NCBI GenBank assembly: GCA_036785705.1
Contig: JAWUZG010000360.1
Coordinates: 62,001-126,000 of the forward strand
DNA from: Acanthornis magna
Lineage: Eukaryota; Chordata; Aves; Passeriformes; Acanthizidae
Length of the DNA: 64,000 bases
Direction of reading: 5' to 3'
This document shows positions 12,936-27,079 of the stretch, piece by piece. A program made the translations under genes and the position numbers. Below the pieces are notes generated by a model. It had not been told where the DNA came from. It made no database searches and saw only the letters and a program-made list of their open reading frames with translations. Each line of letters opens with the position of its first letter. Positions within the stretch are counted from its first letter, which is position 1.

Positions 12936-13022
12936 GAATGGGGAGAAAATAATTTTAAAAGGAAGGGGGGGGGGGGGGGAAGAAAAAAAGTATAAGAAAA
13001 AAAAAGAGAAGTAGTAGTAGTA
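12936..13022 (+). repeat. Purine-rich tract with a G15 run and (GTA)n
   Basis: An almost pure A/G stretch contains fifteen consecutive G at 12965-12979, then A-rich runs, then GTAGTAGTAGTA at 13011-13022. Mirror-type purine tracts and long G runs can form triplex or quadruplex DNA. The tract ends directly beside the CpG-rich segment at 13049. Confidence 0.9.
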
Positions 13023-13048
13023 AAAATGAATCATGGGAATAATTGGGA

Positions 13049-13320
13049 TGCAGTCCTCGGGAACGTGGCACACCCATCGTGGATGGGGCACCGGCTCCCT
13101 TCGAGCAAAACCGGGACATCATTGCCATCCACTGGGCAGGAGGGAGAATGCAGCGCGGGAGCGACACCGAGCACAGGGACAGCGGGCAGAGAAAGGGGCT
13201 GGCAGGAACGCCTGGAAAGCCTTCTCGACATCCCTGCTTCACTTTCACCCTTCACACACCCACCCTGACATGGTCGGGCCTCCCTCGGAAGCCTGGAAGA
13301 CAAGTCGGAAGGTGTGAAAG
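13049..13320. promoter_or_regulatory. CpG-island-like segment, the only one in the window
   Basis: By my hand count the 270 bases 13051-13320 hold 167 G/C (about 62%) and 16 CpGs, with an observed/expected ratio near 0.62. This just meets the classical island criteria, in a window otherwise poor in CpG. Frames are open on both strands (forward 80-97 codons, reverse up to 118 codons at 13031-13387), which the base composition explains. A donor-like GAGG/GTGAGC follows at 13391-13400. It could be a promoter with a first exon of an unseen transcript, a GC-rich repeat remnant, or a gene fragment. Confidence 0.45.
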
Positions 13321-14264
13321 TGGATCTGGTAACTAAAGCAGAAGCCAGCACGGTGCCATGAATACAGCCTGAGTACAGATCTGCCACGAGGAGGGTGAGC
13401 TAGAGCCTGAGGCTGCTCTGGCAGGTGACACACATGCTGCCTACTTTCCAGCAGCTTTGAAAGAAGGAAACCTTTGGATCAGGCTCCTCATGCAAAGTTA
13501 CGAATACTTTCTGGAGATTTTATGCCTGGAAGTCATTTGCACGCTTTGGAATAAAATGACAAGACCAAAGAATTTGAGAGTTACAATGGTTTTCTCTGAC
13601 AGAGAAGTCTCTACTTCATCTCATAGAAATCCATCCATACATGGGTGAAACATCAACTTCTGAAAGTGACTGCCTATCTATATGATGTATGCAAAGGAGC
13701 ATATGCCTCTTGAATACAAATGTAGTAAAGCACCTGTGAAAATGCTTTTTAAATCATAACCAGTATTTACTGAACTGACACAAACCATTTAAAATAATTT
13801 AGATAATAAGCACTATCAAAGAACACGAAATGAACTTACTAATACCTACAAAATGATGAGGGACAACTTGCTGACAGTATTGGCACTCAACAAAATTTGG
13901 CCACCACAGTAGCTCATATCAACCACTCAACCTACACACTTGGATTATATATTAATTTTGCATGACTGCACATAGTTTTTGGTAGCAACTGGAAGACCTT
14001 GGCCACTCGTGGGAGAAGGACGAGTCCACCCCCAGTCTTCCTCCTCCCTATCCCAGATCCAGGTACTCAGGAGGCAGCTCCCAGATGCTGGGTGAGCCCC
14101 GCCATGCTGTGCCACAGAGTCACAAACTGGTGTTTGTTGGTTTATATATACTGCACACACTATGCACTGCTCTGATACTTTAGGGAGACTGGGAATTGCT
14201 GCTCAATCTGTTTGGATCAACTGAGTGACTTGAAACAAGTAATTTCACCCCTCCAGTATTCACT

Positions 14265-14287
14265 TCCCACCCCCCCACCCCCCCCCC
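14265..14287. repeat. C-rich homopolymer run
   Basis: C runs broken by single A residues. This is simple sequence, probably length-variable, and likely to cause assembly or sequencing error. Confidence 0.9.
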
Positions 14288-17200
14288 AATAAGGCAATAA
14301 CAGCAACCTCCTTGGTGTAGCAGCTTCAGACTGTTATTTATAAGAGGAAACTATTACTGCTGAAATTAAATCCTTACGAACTTCACCCCATATGTGAATA
14401 ATGCTGGTCCAGGTGCAATTTTCTAACCCATCTTTAGTGTTACTAATTAAAAAACCTTTGTTGGACTCTGTTATGGCCTATGAATGTTTTTTACAGGGTG
14501 CTCATCTCTGCTCCTTGACTCTTGTCTTTTCCAGTCCGTTTTTCTCTCTCATTCAGCAGCAGCCTCCCTAACACTGCCACACTAGTTTAGTCACACCAGC
14601 CACTTCATGACCTCTTGCTGCAGCCTTCAGTAACACAGGACTTCATTCTGCAGCTTCATGAGCTGGATCATTGTGTTGTTACTCAGACATGCTCACCTGG
14701 GACATGGAGAGGCACTGAAGCTTTGCACAGTGCCTGGAACAGAATTTTGCTAAAACTCACAGCAACCTTCATTCTCCAAAGTATGCGTAAGACTAAGACA
14801 CAGCAACAATGCCCCAACACAACTAGCTGCTCTGATTTTTCTGGGGATTAAGGACCACCTGTAAGAAAAGGAGGGAAGGTTTATTTGCCATTGACCCCAA
14901 AGAGTCATTTTTCTTTGGACTCATTCTTCAGAGTATGTGGAAAAGGCACAGCACATCACTACAGAGCTCTGCAGAGTGAGCTGCACTCACCCTGCAACTG
15001 AAGGAAGAGGTTCTTGCATCTCTAACACTAAAGCAAGGGTCCTCTTTTTGGATACAATCAAGAATTAGTTTTTCAGTTGCAGAAATGCTAAATATGCATA
15101 AATACATTTTAAAACTGGGCAGAGACATCCATTCCAAATTCTCAGCTTTGACATTCCTCACATACTAAGACTCACTTTCCGACGTGCAGAATAACACACA
15201 TTTCTGTGGTATTTTACCAGTACTAAGCACTATTACAGGCAAATAGGAACTGATCTATATACCAAAATACACTGCTGAGGATCTGTCATCCCTACTCTAT
15301 GTATTTCAGATTTTGCTGTTTCTCTGTTCAAACTTCAGACTAGCTCTGCTTTGATGCCTTGTCCTGAAGCTCACACGTACCTGGTGTGCATTCAAGACTC
15401 CCTGAGCACATCCTCTAGTTTAGTCTCATTAAAAAAAAACCATCAACTTCACATTCTTTGTGCACTGCTGTTCAACCAAGACCAATCAAAGGGGACCAAC
15501 TAGGAAATTCACTTCAGAGGAGCATCCCTGATCTGAATTAAAACATGAATATAGATGCAGTTGTTGAGACACTCATTTTTTGTGGTCCATTAAGTTTTGA
15601 CAAATGACCATGTCTCAGTGATAACCACATGGAAGCTCATCATAGGAATAGGATTTGAATTTTTGTTGTAGTTACATTAGACAATGACTAAACCCGCAAG
15701 GACTTTAAGCATATATACTCTGAATTGTTTCCTTCCAAAAAGAGCTAAATTATTTTCAGACTGTGTTTTATCACAGCTTACTATCTCAGCAGGCACAGCT
15801 CCACTGAAACTGCCTTGTTTGCCTCTACAAGATCCTGTGATTTTTACTGTCAAAAAAATATGCCAGATTTCCCTATTAGTCACTCACTGAATTACAGGGC
15901 ATGGGATCCCAGGCATGGCCAGCATATCAGGGGCATCAGCATCCCTGCTCACAACCAGATTGTGCTGCTCAGCTGAAGGATGAGATCCTGCTCTTGCCCA
16001 CATTCAGAATGGTCTGGATGTAGAGGAGAGGACCCACACAGTAGCAGTGCCAGGGCCCAGGTAACCCCCTTGCTCTAAGTGGGGCATAAACATCACTTAA
16101 GCTGCCTCTAGTTTGTAGCTTTTCAGCTTCAAAGTCAAGTTAATAAAATGGCTGTTGTTGTGAAAGCATTACATAGAAAATAATAAAAGCTCAGAAAAAA
16201 ATTGTAACAGGGAACAGAAATTCCTCCATAAGCCACGACTATGAATTTGTCCCAACAAACCATTCTGATCACCACAATTTAGCAGCACCTGATTGCTCAG
16301 GGACATTATCTTGGCAGTGTCAGCCCAGACTGTAGGCGAGCACCCAACATCTTCAAAGCCCCCCCAGAAGTTAGTGTTAATTTGCAACACTGTTGAAAGG
16401 GCCTGCAGACAGGAAAAGGGATGAAAAGCACAAAAAGAGGGACATCCTCTCGTAAATCCAGATGTGGTCCCTCAGATCTTCCTCCTGAGGCACACTGACA
16501 AAGCAAAGCAGCGAAATTGCCTCTTGTGCTGTTCTATAAATGCTCCTTCACCCTGGAAATTGGGAAATTTAAACAATATCAGATTGAGACCCTTCCACTC
16601 TCAGGAAACCAATCAACAAATTTATTGCTTGATGCAAGTTTTAATGTTTAGAAAAGTTAAAAAGAGGGTTTGTTTTAAAGGATGTTAAAGAAATAGTAGG
16701 CAACAACCAAAACAGCATCAGTTACCTGTTACATTTCAACAGCTACTGAACCATAAAATCTTCAATCAATCCCTTCAACTTTTTTGGCAAGTCAAACACT
16801 CAGGTAGTTATCCTCTGACACAAAACAAAGATTTTACATTTTTGGATGGAAGAAATTAGTGCCATGTCTTTTTGCTATATAAAATATCCCTTTTGCTATC
16901 ATTCCTTTTCCAAAGCTTTTAGAAAGCCTAGTGAAAGTGGGAGCATACCTTTCACATTATCAAGACAGCACCTAAATTTTCATCTTCCATATTCCAATAA
17001 GGCAGCTAGCATAAAACATTTAGAAGCACCATAAGATGGAAATGTAGCAGGGTAACTCATTGAGAACTGAAAGTCTCAGTTGCATCTCTCAGTCATGCAC
17101 AGTTCTTATTCTTTCCTTCACTGAGAGAAACACAGTAATGAAAGAGTTATAAAATGGTGAATATGACAGGTGCAGGTTAAGATGGAGTCAAACAGAGATG

Positions 17201-19372
17201 AACTGATATTTTATTATTATTTTAATAAATACATAATCTAACTGCTTTACTTAGATGCATTGGTTCCAGTGTAATTATTTCTATTGCTTATGATTTTGGT
17301 GCTATATGAGAGTAAATCCCTACCATCTAAAGCCAATAGGAGAGCTAATCTTGACTGCCTATAAAAGGGAAGTATTGTACAATTGCTGAGACAAAGGGAA
17401 GAGTACCACCATTTCAGCTGATGATTGCTGTATTACAAATCTTTTTGCAATGCTGATGACTCTTAGGAAAAGGTAAGGCCTATTTCCTGGCCAGAATTTT
17501 GTGTTGCTTCAAAATTAAGAGTACAAGAGCAAAAGAAGTACCAAAGGAAAAACAACAAAGAAACAGTGCCTGAAATTTTATGGTGAAACTAAATGATCAC
17601 GGCTGCAGCTTGCTGCCAGTGGAAATGAGAACAGACTTCCCTTTCCAATACTGTCAGAAAGCCCATCCGGGGAAGATGCCCAACAGTGCCCAAACCAAAC
17701 CACAGTCAACAGATTACCAGAAGATGATCTTTCTGTTAAGGCTGTTTTTAATAAACAGGCTCATCCAGAACAGGAGGTTAAAACCCCCATCTTTAGAGCA
17801 CAAATCTTCATCAGTTTCTTTGAAGAAACAGCTTATTTTCAAGTGCTTCAGCATAGCAAATCCCAGGTAAAAGCAAATAAGAAAAATGACCTCTAGAAGT
17901 ATTGTCATAAATCTCATAGGTGTACTCACTAGTCACTTTTCTAGAAAGTTTCATGCATGTAAGGCATTGCCTTTGAGACCATTTGCCACAATAAAACACA
18001 GCTGAAGATGCAAGAAATTTCTCACATATGAGAAAATTTTAATTTTCATTAATTTTATCTCAGTCTAAATAACCAGTCTCTGGAAAAATTGCACAAAAAA
18101 TTATTTGACACTTCAAGAATAAGGGATATTATTTTAAAGAGATGCCTCATATTTTTTCAGAGTGTCTTGTGATAACATTTCAGTTCTCACTTTAACCAAA
18201 AGACTTACTGTTTTTGCAGTACGAGAAGCATATATGATATACTCCATTTCTGGAGTGAAAGGTGAAGTATTTCTGGATATTTCTGGATAAAAGGTGAAAG
18301 ATATGCAAGACATACATACAATCTTAGGAGAACATATTGAAAGTTATGTAAAAAGTACATTAAAAGACTCCACAAGAGAAATAGTGAATTAGCAGGATGA
18401 CTAGGGAGATTTTTGTTACCTCTGCTGTTCAGAGGTAACTTTTTCTGCAAAAAAACTGCTAGTGGCTTGAACTGGGATAGCCAAATCCTAGTCAGCAGAT
18501 CCTTTTAGATTTTCTTAACTCCAGGCCCAACATGTGGCACTAGAGTAGGAAATCACCTCTTGAAATCCTTTCCTAAAGGGGAACCATGAGCTGAGTCTGC
18601 CAGGAAGAACTGTAAGACTCCCCTCCTCACTTCTGAGAGACAGGACAAATGAAAACACAAATGAAAAGCATCCATTCTTCCTTCCTATTTGTCTAAACCA
18701 GCCCTGTAACCCACCTTCAAAAAATTAAATTTTTGGAAAAACAACAATGTAACCAACTTAGCAGGCAGGAGATAGAACACTGATGCAAGGTGATAATGGT
18801 GTCTCAAAGGGCAGAAGAAATTCAGAGTTGGCCTCTGCAAAGAAGATGTAACTCCATGTGCAGACGTGGGTCTAGACAGTTTTAGTGAACATATTTTATT
18901 GCTCTGTCAGCCCGTGTTTAAATGTGACTTCACATCTACCTCACTTTTGCATGTGCATACAAAAATATGCATTTTTTTAAAAAAATCTCAGAGAAAAAAG
19001 TGTTAGCTGATGTAGAGCAATAATCCTGTGGCAGAACAGTTTACAAAAGATGACAGAAAACAGGCAGCACAAGTAAACCTCTGGAGAAGATGCCATGGGA
19101 AAATGAGAAAAGCTTAGTCAAAGAAGATCAGATAATTAGGGCACTGTTATAAAAAACACAAATGAATTACTGAAATTTAAAACAAACATAGACTACGTCA
19201 TAAACTTACTGGTGTCATTAATGCACGGCGAAGTTGAAAGAAAAATCCTCCATGACTAAGGATGAGCGAGTTGTGTGATCAGTTAAAGAGAACAATATGA
19301 ATTCAAAAAAAAAATGTCCCCAAGAGAAAAAAAAAATCCACCTGTGAAGAGAAGAAAGGAAAAAATCTTACT

Positions 19373-19407
19373 AAAAAAACAAACCAAACCAAACAAAAAC
19401 CCCCCCA
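19373..19407. repeat. AAACC-type low-complexity stretch
   Basis: An A run is followed by AAACCAAACCAAAC and then C7. Similar short AAACAAACC stretches occur at 36061-36082 and near 38620-38642. Confidence 0.85.
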
Positions 19408-19794
19408 TCAAGTAAGAATTCTATGGAGTTGAGTGACAACAACAAAAAAAAAACTTCTACAAAGTTAAAACTACAGGGAGGAAAACACAGTCACTTTCTA
19501 AGAGGATCAAGTGCTCAAACAGCATCAGTGTCAAGTGCGGAGAGCCTATCAGTCTTACCACAAGAAAAAATGTGCCATGTACACTTATTAATTCCCAACA
19601 CTGCAGTGCAAAGCTGTAACACCTTTCACAGTATATTAACAGTATAACAACTGCTTCTGGAGAGGCTGGGAAGTTAAAAAGCTAAAAATGAACATTTGAA
19701 TTTTAAAGTTTGCTTGGGCAGCAACTGAGTACCATACTAAGACTTTAAAATAATGAGAGCAGTGATATACACCAGAAAAACTGGATTTATTTTA

Positions 19795-19955
19795 TAACAC
19801 CTGTGCACCCACAGGGGATGGCAAGCCTTGTCAGAGCCCTGAGAGTGGCTGAGGATATCTTTTCACACTATTGCTACTATTAGGGTCACTTCACCACTAT
19901 TGGCTTGGACTACATGGTCTCCAGAGGTCCCTTGCAACTATTCTGTGATTATTTC
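19795..19955 (+). mobile_element. CR1 3' end, forward
   Basis: The last part reads GGCTTGGACTACATGGTCTC, then CAGAGGTCCCTTGCAACTAT and TCTGTGATT. This is the standard CR1 3' terminus, usually 'ggactagatgatctccagaggtcccttccaacc...attctgtgatt'. The upstream 100 bases, with a diverged GGGATGGCAAGCC near 19815, fit the segment before it. It is 5'-truncated, as CR1 copies usually are. Confidence 0.85.
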
Positions 19956-21206
19956 CCCAGCTGAAGGGGAAGGGAACTGACACAGGCATATTTTAGGAAG
20001 CAAGATCTAAGATCTGTTCATTATACTGCATAAATAAGAACTCAGTGTTAATAGTATTTTCATCAAGCCAAAGACTGGATAAGCATTAGAGCCTTAGTTA
20101 TCCTGTGGCAGAAAAAGTTATAGGGACACTAAAGTTTACACACTGCATTTGTGTGTGAGATTTTAATTTAGTTAAAACAACTTCCAAGATTACTATAACT
20201 GAAAGGAGTTGAGAATAAAAAATAAACCTTCATTTGTTTACTGTGTTTAAAGTAAATATTGCTTGCTCAACTTCCTTGAAATATTGCCAAGAGTATTTGT
20301 ATTTATTTCTTCCTCTAACAGATGAATAACACTTCAAGGAGAAAAATATAAACCCAATGACATCTTCAAACATTCTGATTAGCATCTGAAACAAATGCTA
20401 TTGTATGATTAACCCCCTACTTTGTCTATTCCCTTTAAAGAACAAAACAGGAGTTTAATTTTAGTTTTGCTAATTACAAAATATACTTACCATAAATTGT
20501 TGACTATCCAGTTCTAAGTGCTACTTACCTGTAAAACAAATCAAACAAACAAAGAGTTACTTAACAGCGCAATAAACTACACAGGAGTGTGGATATAATT
20601 TAGGTGGCTTGATGATCATTCCTTTTTTGATTACCAGAGTTAAATGAAAAAATGGAGTGAACCCAAGGATTCAGGAAAAAAAATAAGAACTCCAGCTGGA
20701 ACACTGATATGCAACTGGAAAGCTCAGTCTCAGCAAAAGCACTTTATGACTTGAACTTCACTGCCCCCAAGGTGAAGGGAAAATGGCCAAAACTAAAACT
20801 TGCTTGTTCTGACTCTCAGAATTGCTTCTGTCCCACCTAAGATGAGCATCTGTAACACGGGATACAAGCTCTTTATGAGGTACAGTCTCCAGCGTATTCC
20901 CTTTCAGACTAAACTTCACAGGAACCACAAACCAATATTGCTTATATTACAAAGAATTTCACAACTTAAATGAGTTAACTAGCAAACTTCACTAAGGCCT
21001 TTACATGCTCACTGAGAGTTGGGTAAGGGTAGGGCCATTACTGCATTTGACATTGCTGTGTCTTGGCTTAATTTTTCTTCTAAAAAACTTTCCTTCTTAA
21101 AAGAATAAAATTAAACTATAAGCATCTGTTACTCTCTCTCTGTCAAAGGTGACAATTGCAAGGCTGCAAGTACTTAATAGTGGTATCTTTAATAATCAAA
21201 CAGTGA
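19956..21206. other. AT-rich unique non-coding sequence
   Basis: No gene and no recognisable repeat. Frames are very short on both strands. Confidence 0.6.
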
Positions 21207-21290
21207 TAGAAATATTGGTTGGAAGGAGCCTCTAGATGTCATCCAGTCCAACTTCCTTTATTGGGAGTGCATAAAATTAGATAAATTCTT
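21207..21290 (-). mobile_element. CR1 3' end, reverse
   Basis: GGTTGGAAGGAGCCTCTAGA, then TGTCATCCAGTCCAACTTCC, is the reverse complement of the CR1 3' terminal block. Similarity fades after about 21260, so the fragment is short and strongly truncated. Confidence 0.85.
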
Positions 21291-24200
21291 GAGTTTAGTG
21301 TTCTTTGAAATAGAACTATCAAACAGGAGCTAAATACAGGAAAAACCCCTGTTTCATTAACAAAATATTACAACTAAACAGTTCGCAATATGTATTGCAG
21401 TCAGACACTGCATATTTTTATGGCAGAAACTCTGATATTGTGGTACTTAGAGATACAAAGGCTTGAAGGTAATAAAGTTAACAGCTTATTCATTCAAACT
21501 CCAACTTTTGCAGGAAATTGTCTGAATACTCTTTGGCATAGAGCATCTTTGATACTGTTACACCAAATACATGTTATTTATCCCTTAAATCATAAAATGT
21601 GTTTGAATATGCCAATTTCTTTTTAATACATAATCCATACCATATCAAAATTCAGGCTTTTACTACATATACATGATGTCCAAATTCTAAATACATAGAC
21701 CCATGCTGCATTCACACTGGGGTCTTGGCAGCTTCCATAACAGAGAACTCTCACAAGTGGACCAAAAGTTCAGTTAGAAATATCATGTATTACAATCCAC
21801 CATGGCAATGATGTCTTTTGCTTTGAAGATTTAAAATAAAATACAAATTTGAACAAGAAAACCTGTCAAAACAAAAAAAGATATTTGGGGAAGAAGAAAA
21901 AATAAATAAAAATCACTGGGATGAAGGAAGAAGGAACAGTGTGGCCTTAAAAATAGCAAGAAATTCTCTCTAATAGCTTTGCCACTGATCATACCATAAC
22001 CCTTGTTAAATGCATTTCATCTCAGCTCAAAATTTGAAACAGGTCTCATTTGCAGTCAAAATAAATCCAGAAAAGCTTCATAGGGATATTTCTCGTCTAA
22101 GCTAAGTTTGTTAATCAATCATGCTAAAGAGTATAGAAAAACAATCTTTAGATTCCTGACTATCTGGAACAATTTTTCATATCTTGAATTCTCCATGTGA
22201 TGTAAGGATATTAATACAATACACTATTCACAACATTATGACATATTATAATTATCTCCATGGATGCCAGAAACAATTTTGACCATTGTGATAGACTGGG
22301 TACTACCTAAAAGAAACAAACCCAGTATATATTTTAAAATATATGGGTACAAGTGCACTATGCTTAGATCATACTGACAAAAACTTGAAGAAAGTCAAGG
22401 GCAGCTGGGGCTGGGAAAGGATGATGCCAATTTAAACTTTAAGATTGACAGCTCTGTTTGGGATAAGGAAAGCTGAGTGGATCTTATTCAGCAAGGGAAA
22501 ATCACTATGGGGGAAGAGAAGATGTAGGAGTAATATATTAAAAATAAATATGGAACTTGAGGGCATGTTTAATGTAAAGCAAGCAAAATGCTTTGCTAAA
22601 AAATGTGGCCTTTGTGGTCTTTTGAAACTATTACCATAATTTTTTTTTCTCCCCTTGAGCTAAGTTCTTAAGCAGACATTAAAATAGTTGTAAATGGTAA
22701 TTAGTATTCAGAAACACATTTTAGCACGAGAAATGGAAATGTGCTCTGAGGAGCTCAGCCTTGCTGCCCTGGGACAGCTCTGTCCCCGACACCAAACATG
22801 GACAAACAGCTTCCCAAGGCTTTACACTGTCCACGGTCACAATGTGACACCAGTGCCCACTCCTGCATGAGTGAAGTCCTGGGAAACCCAAAAAAAGCCA
22901 GCGAGTGCCAGTGAAGGCTCTGGGGGACACAGACACACAGGTCTGCCATCCTGCTGACAGCAAGTGATAAGCACTTCTTGAGTCTTCAAGAACCTGGAAA
23001 ATCTGAACTTGCAAACCAGTTGGAGGGGGAAAAAAAGCTGCTAAGAAAAGCTTCTCCAACTAAAGTGAGCTTTGGGAACAAATGTAATTTCCAGGAGATC
23101 CAGCTCCACTGTTGACACAGGTCTGTTACTTACATGCTGCTTGTAATAATAATTCTGGCCCAGGGTGAACTTCTTTAAGGAAGAACCAAGACTTCAAATT
23201 TTACTCTTCTCCAACAAAAAGCTGACTGGCACTTCTGCATCTGCTCCTACTCAACACAAGCAATCATGTACACATGGTTTGGCTTCACAGCCTTCCCAGA
23301 CCTGACTTTTCATAGCACTTCATGCCTTGGTCTTCACTCCTGCACACTGGACAAGTTCTGCTTCAAGCTGGCCACAGAAACAAGGGCAGGATTTGGCCTC
23401 AAGAATTTCCTAATCCAAAAATTCCATTGATGCAACAGCTGCTGCCTTCATATGATGACAGAAAAATTGCACCAACAGTGCAATTTGATGCTATGCCCCT
23501 GAGGACCACTTAAAACTACTGCCTTGACTCAGACCATGCTCATTTTCCTCCAGGAAGCTGAAATATAATACTCTCAATGATTTAGAGAGAGCTGTTGAAA
23601 AGCCTTTGCCAACCTCAGGAAATCAGGAAAAGTTGTTTTTACTGAGCTGGGAAAGGGGAAAACAACACAAAAACTGTAGGTGTTCTTCTTGGTTTGCTTT
23701 TTGAAGCCATTAATTGATCAAATGGTTAACTCTTCATAGAAATATCTGACATAGCTGAGTGAGGCTACAAGATATAAGAATGTGCTTCAGTAAACAGGCT
23801 GTAATTAATTTATTACTAAAAAAACATTTATTTATGCACAAAGGAAGGTTTCCAGCTTCCAGGTTTTTATACATACATGTTTTTCACACTAACAATGCCA
23901 ATATCCACTGACGTAAAAAAGAAAAGAGTCATTTCTGTTTGCATGATAATCTATATCTGCAGAAAAACTTTCCCTATAAAGGGTAAGGAACATCCCTATA
24001 GCTCTCCTTCAAAATTTCTGCTTTCTACTGTAATCCCAATAGAAATCTACAGCATCTGGGCTTTACCAAAAATTTCTTACTAAAACTAATGCTCTCCTTT
24101 GAGCCCAGAAGAGATTCCATGAGCTGGTTTCTTCCACCTATGCTGACATAAAAGGATTTATTTCTTTTGACAACAAATAAAAATACTGTAACATTAAACT

Positions 24201-27079
24201 CTGTTTTAGTATATATTTCTGCGATGCACATGTTATTTCTCTGATAGGACTGTATTCCAACTTCCCAAACACCCCCACTCTATATGCTCTAACTGATCTT
24301 CCTACTTATACCTAAGTTTAATATACATTAATAAAATCTATTGTCTAAAAAGTTTTATTTGTTTCCTAAAAATAGTACTCCAGCTTTCCAAGCCATTTAA
24401 ATTTAAGGTGTAACTACAAAGATGTTACATACTGACCTAATCAAAAGCATGTTGACACCAAAATTTGGATCAAGTTTTTGGTGCCCAAACAAATATTTTC
24501 TTTTAGCATATTTCTTTGGACTCAAAGACATTTAATTCAGGTCTGGAACTATATCTTGAACATAAAACATATTTCAGAAATAATAATTGAAAAATAAGGA
24601 ATTAAGTAGTTCCTAAAAAAGAAATTTTTATAAACTTGCATCCACAAAGTTAGTGTTCTGGTATGAATCAGAACTTTATTTCTTATCAAAGAACAACAAT
24701 CACATCATTCTCTCCATCCATAAAATGTGAACAGCAACTGCTATTCAAGTATTGGTAATGGGTAAAAAAAAGGCTTGTATCAAACCTAATGACTTTTGGA
24801 ATCAATAATATTAAAACTAAAAAATTGATTTTAAATTAAATGTAGATCTTGGTGTACTGTCATTATACCAAAACACTTACCATAACAATGCACTTCAGTT
24901 CTTTTCTAAAAACCCTAACATCTCTTGAAGTTATGGAGCAAAATGCTGGAATTCTTACTCAAATAATAATTAAGTTTTGCTGGACCAAGGACTGTAGATT
25001 TCGAGCTAACTCCAAAGGGAACTTGGACAGGGAAATTTCTTCAATAGACCTTTAAGCCATACCTTGATTTCTGTTACAGGTCTGACTAAATCTGGGCAAG
25101 TTCTCAAGTGGATTGCAACAATTATTAATGAATATACAAACTCAGCTGATTAGCTTGAGAAAATCTGCATCTCTTCCCCATAAAAAAGTTCTCTCCCTCA
25201 TGTTGAAATGTATTGGTGCCAGGATGAAAGCTGGCACATGAAAGCTGCAGTGTGGTTGATCACCTTGCTTTCAGCTTTTCCCAGTACGGTGATGCAAAAC
25301 CTCCAGATTTCATTTGCAAAAACACTCCTTTCTCCAGACATCAAACACTCATTCACGTTGGCAGCACAAAAACCACTTAGATAATAGCTGTGATCATACA
25401 TGCAATTATATGCAAAACGCTACAAGAAATTGATGAAAGTTTTGTTCCAGAAGCTGGCAAATTTGCATGGATTTATCCAATCTGTGCTTTGGATAGGGTC
25501 ATTCATCCCAACAAATAATCTCAGAAGCTCAGTGGTCAGCAGAGTTGAAAGTCTGTGCTTGTGCTAAAAGGTGACATTTGAAATGCACTACATATGCCAT
25601 TATTTTTAGCTTTGCACATAAATAAAAACTCCCAGTGACAAAAAATACAATAATGCTGAACTTTGCTAGGCAAAACCTGATCGAAACCAACGTAACAGGG
25701 GCTCATACAACTTAGTCTGCAGTTCCATGAATTCAGTGTAAATACTCTTACGGATCAATCTAGTTCAAACACTTTTCTTGTCCAAAAACTTAGAGATGCT
25801 GCAGTCACTGTTGGTGACTGACCTCGATGCAAACGTCAGCTGATTATCTGGCAGACATCCCTTTTTAGACAGGAAGCTTCTGTTTTCTTTTTTAGCAGCA
25901 TATGCCTTTCCAAACCATTGATCATTCCATTTCTCATCAGCACTGCTATTTTCTAATCTCTCTTTTTGAATTTTAAACACTGGAATAGAAACTATTCTTT
26001 TGATAACTTCCTTAATACTTTCCTGTTCCAAAATAAGCATCTTAACTATTCTTTAATATTTCCATTCTTTTCCTTATTTTGATCTCACAGGTCATCCATT
26101 GCCTCTTACTATTTGCTTATTGATATTTCTGCATTTTGCCTAAGCCTCCTCATTGCTACAGATACATTTAACATTAACCTGTTATTTTCCAGTCAAATAT
26201 CTGTTTCATCAATTCTCTCATATTACTCTGTTCCATTTATGGCCACTAAAACCATAACAGTTTTAAAATTAAATACAAAATACAGAAATGCTGCAACTAT
26301 GGAGAATTTCAAGTCATTACCTCACAATCACAAATACTAGAACCATCTTTCATGTGGAATTCACTTTAATTTAGTTTGCTTCACTACCAGGCTATCAAAA
26401 ACAAAACTCTTAAGTGGATTAAAAAGCACTAGCTAAACTTTCAATTGCATAATTTGGCTTAAATTGTTTGTAAGGGCATATAATTATGCCATATAAAACA
26501 TACAATTGAAAAAAATTCAGTCACTATTCTAAGGAAATGGCTATTTTGTTTAGTCATGGAAAAATACTCTGAGTTGGAAAGCATAGGGGCCCAGCATACA
26601 CACTGAGTACAAATCCTTCAGTCTCTTTCACAAATGTCTCTTATTATGGACTAACATATTTTTATTTTGGACTTCCTCAGCAGAAATGTACAGACAAAGA
26701 TCATTCCCAGTGAACTGAAACACCAGCAAAGTCCCTAGCCTAACGTGGGCTTCCTGCACTGCGACCTTTGCGTGATTTGCCAAGCCCTTCCACATGCATG
26801 CAAGGTGCAGGCACTGGGGAGCACCTGGGATTTGCCAGGCAAATTGCAGACACGCTGTTACTCCTCCTGTGCTCAGGAAATAACAGAGTGTGACAGGCAC
26901 AACTAAAATGCTACCATACGTACTGAAATGCCAGGCAAATTACCCCCGAACACAATGTCTACCCTGAAATCACAAATTGAATATTGAGCAAAAGACTGCC
27001 CCTGCAGACCGCCATGTCAAAGTCCATTTGGTTTTGTTTCTGTTTCGTGTATTTTTACAACTGCTCCTTCTGAAAGCTG
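21291..27079. other. Unique non-coding sequence
   Basis: No gene is supported. Slightly GC-richer patches at 22740-22960 (112-codon reverse frame) and 26740-26880 (90-codon reverse frame) have no recognisable protein family. The remainder is AT-rich with scattered homopolymer runs. Confidence 0.55.

Larger units (their letters stand above)
13401..19794. other. Unique non-coding sequence
   Basis: No gene is supported. A C-rich run lies at 14265-14287. A mildly GC-rich stretch at 15890-16080 has no informative frame. A 10-bp TATTTCTGGA duplication sits at 18269-18288. Around 19180-19290 there is a TACGTCAT (cAMP-response-like) followed by TCATTAATGCACGGCGAAG, a possible conserved element. An AAACC-type low-complexity stretch lies at 19373-19407. 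Confidence 0.55.
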
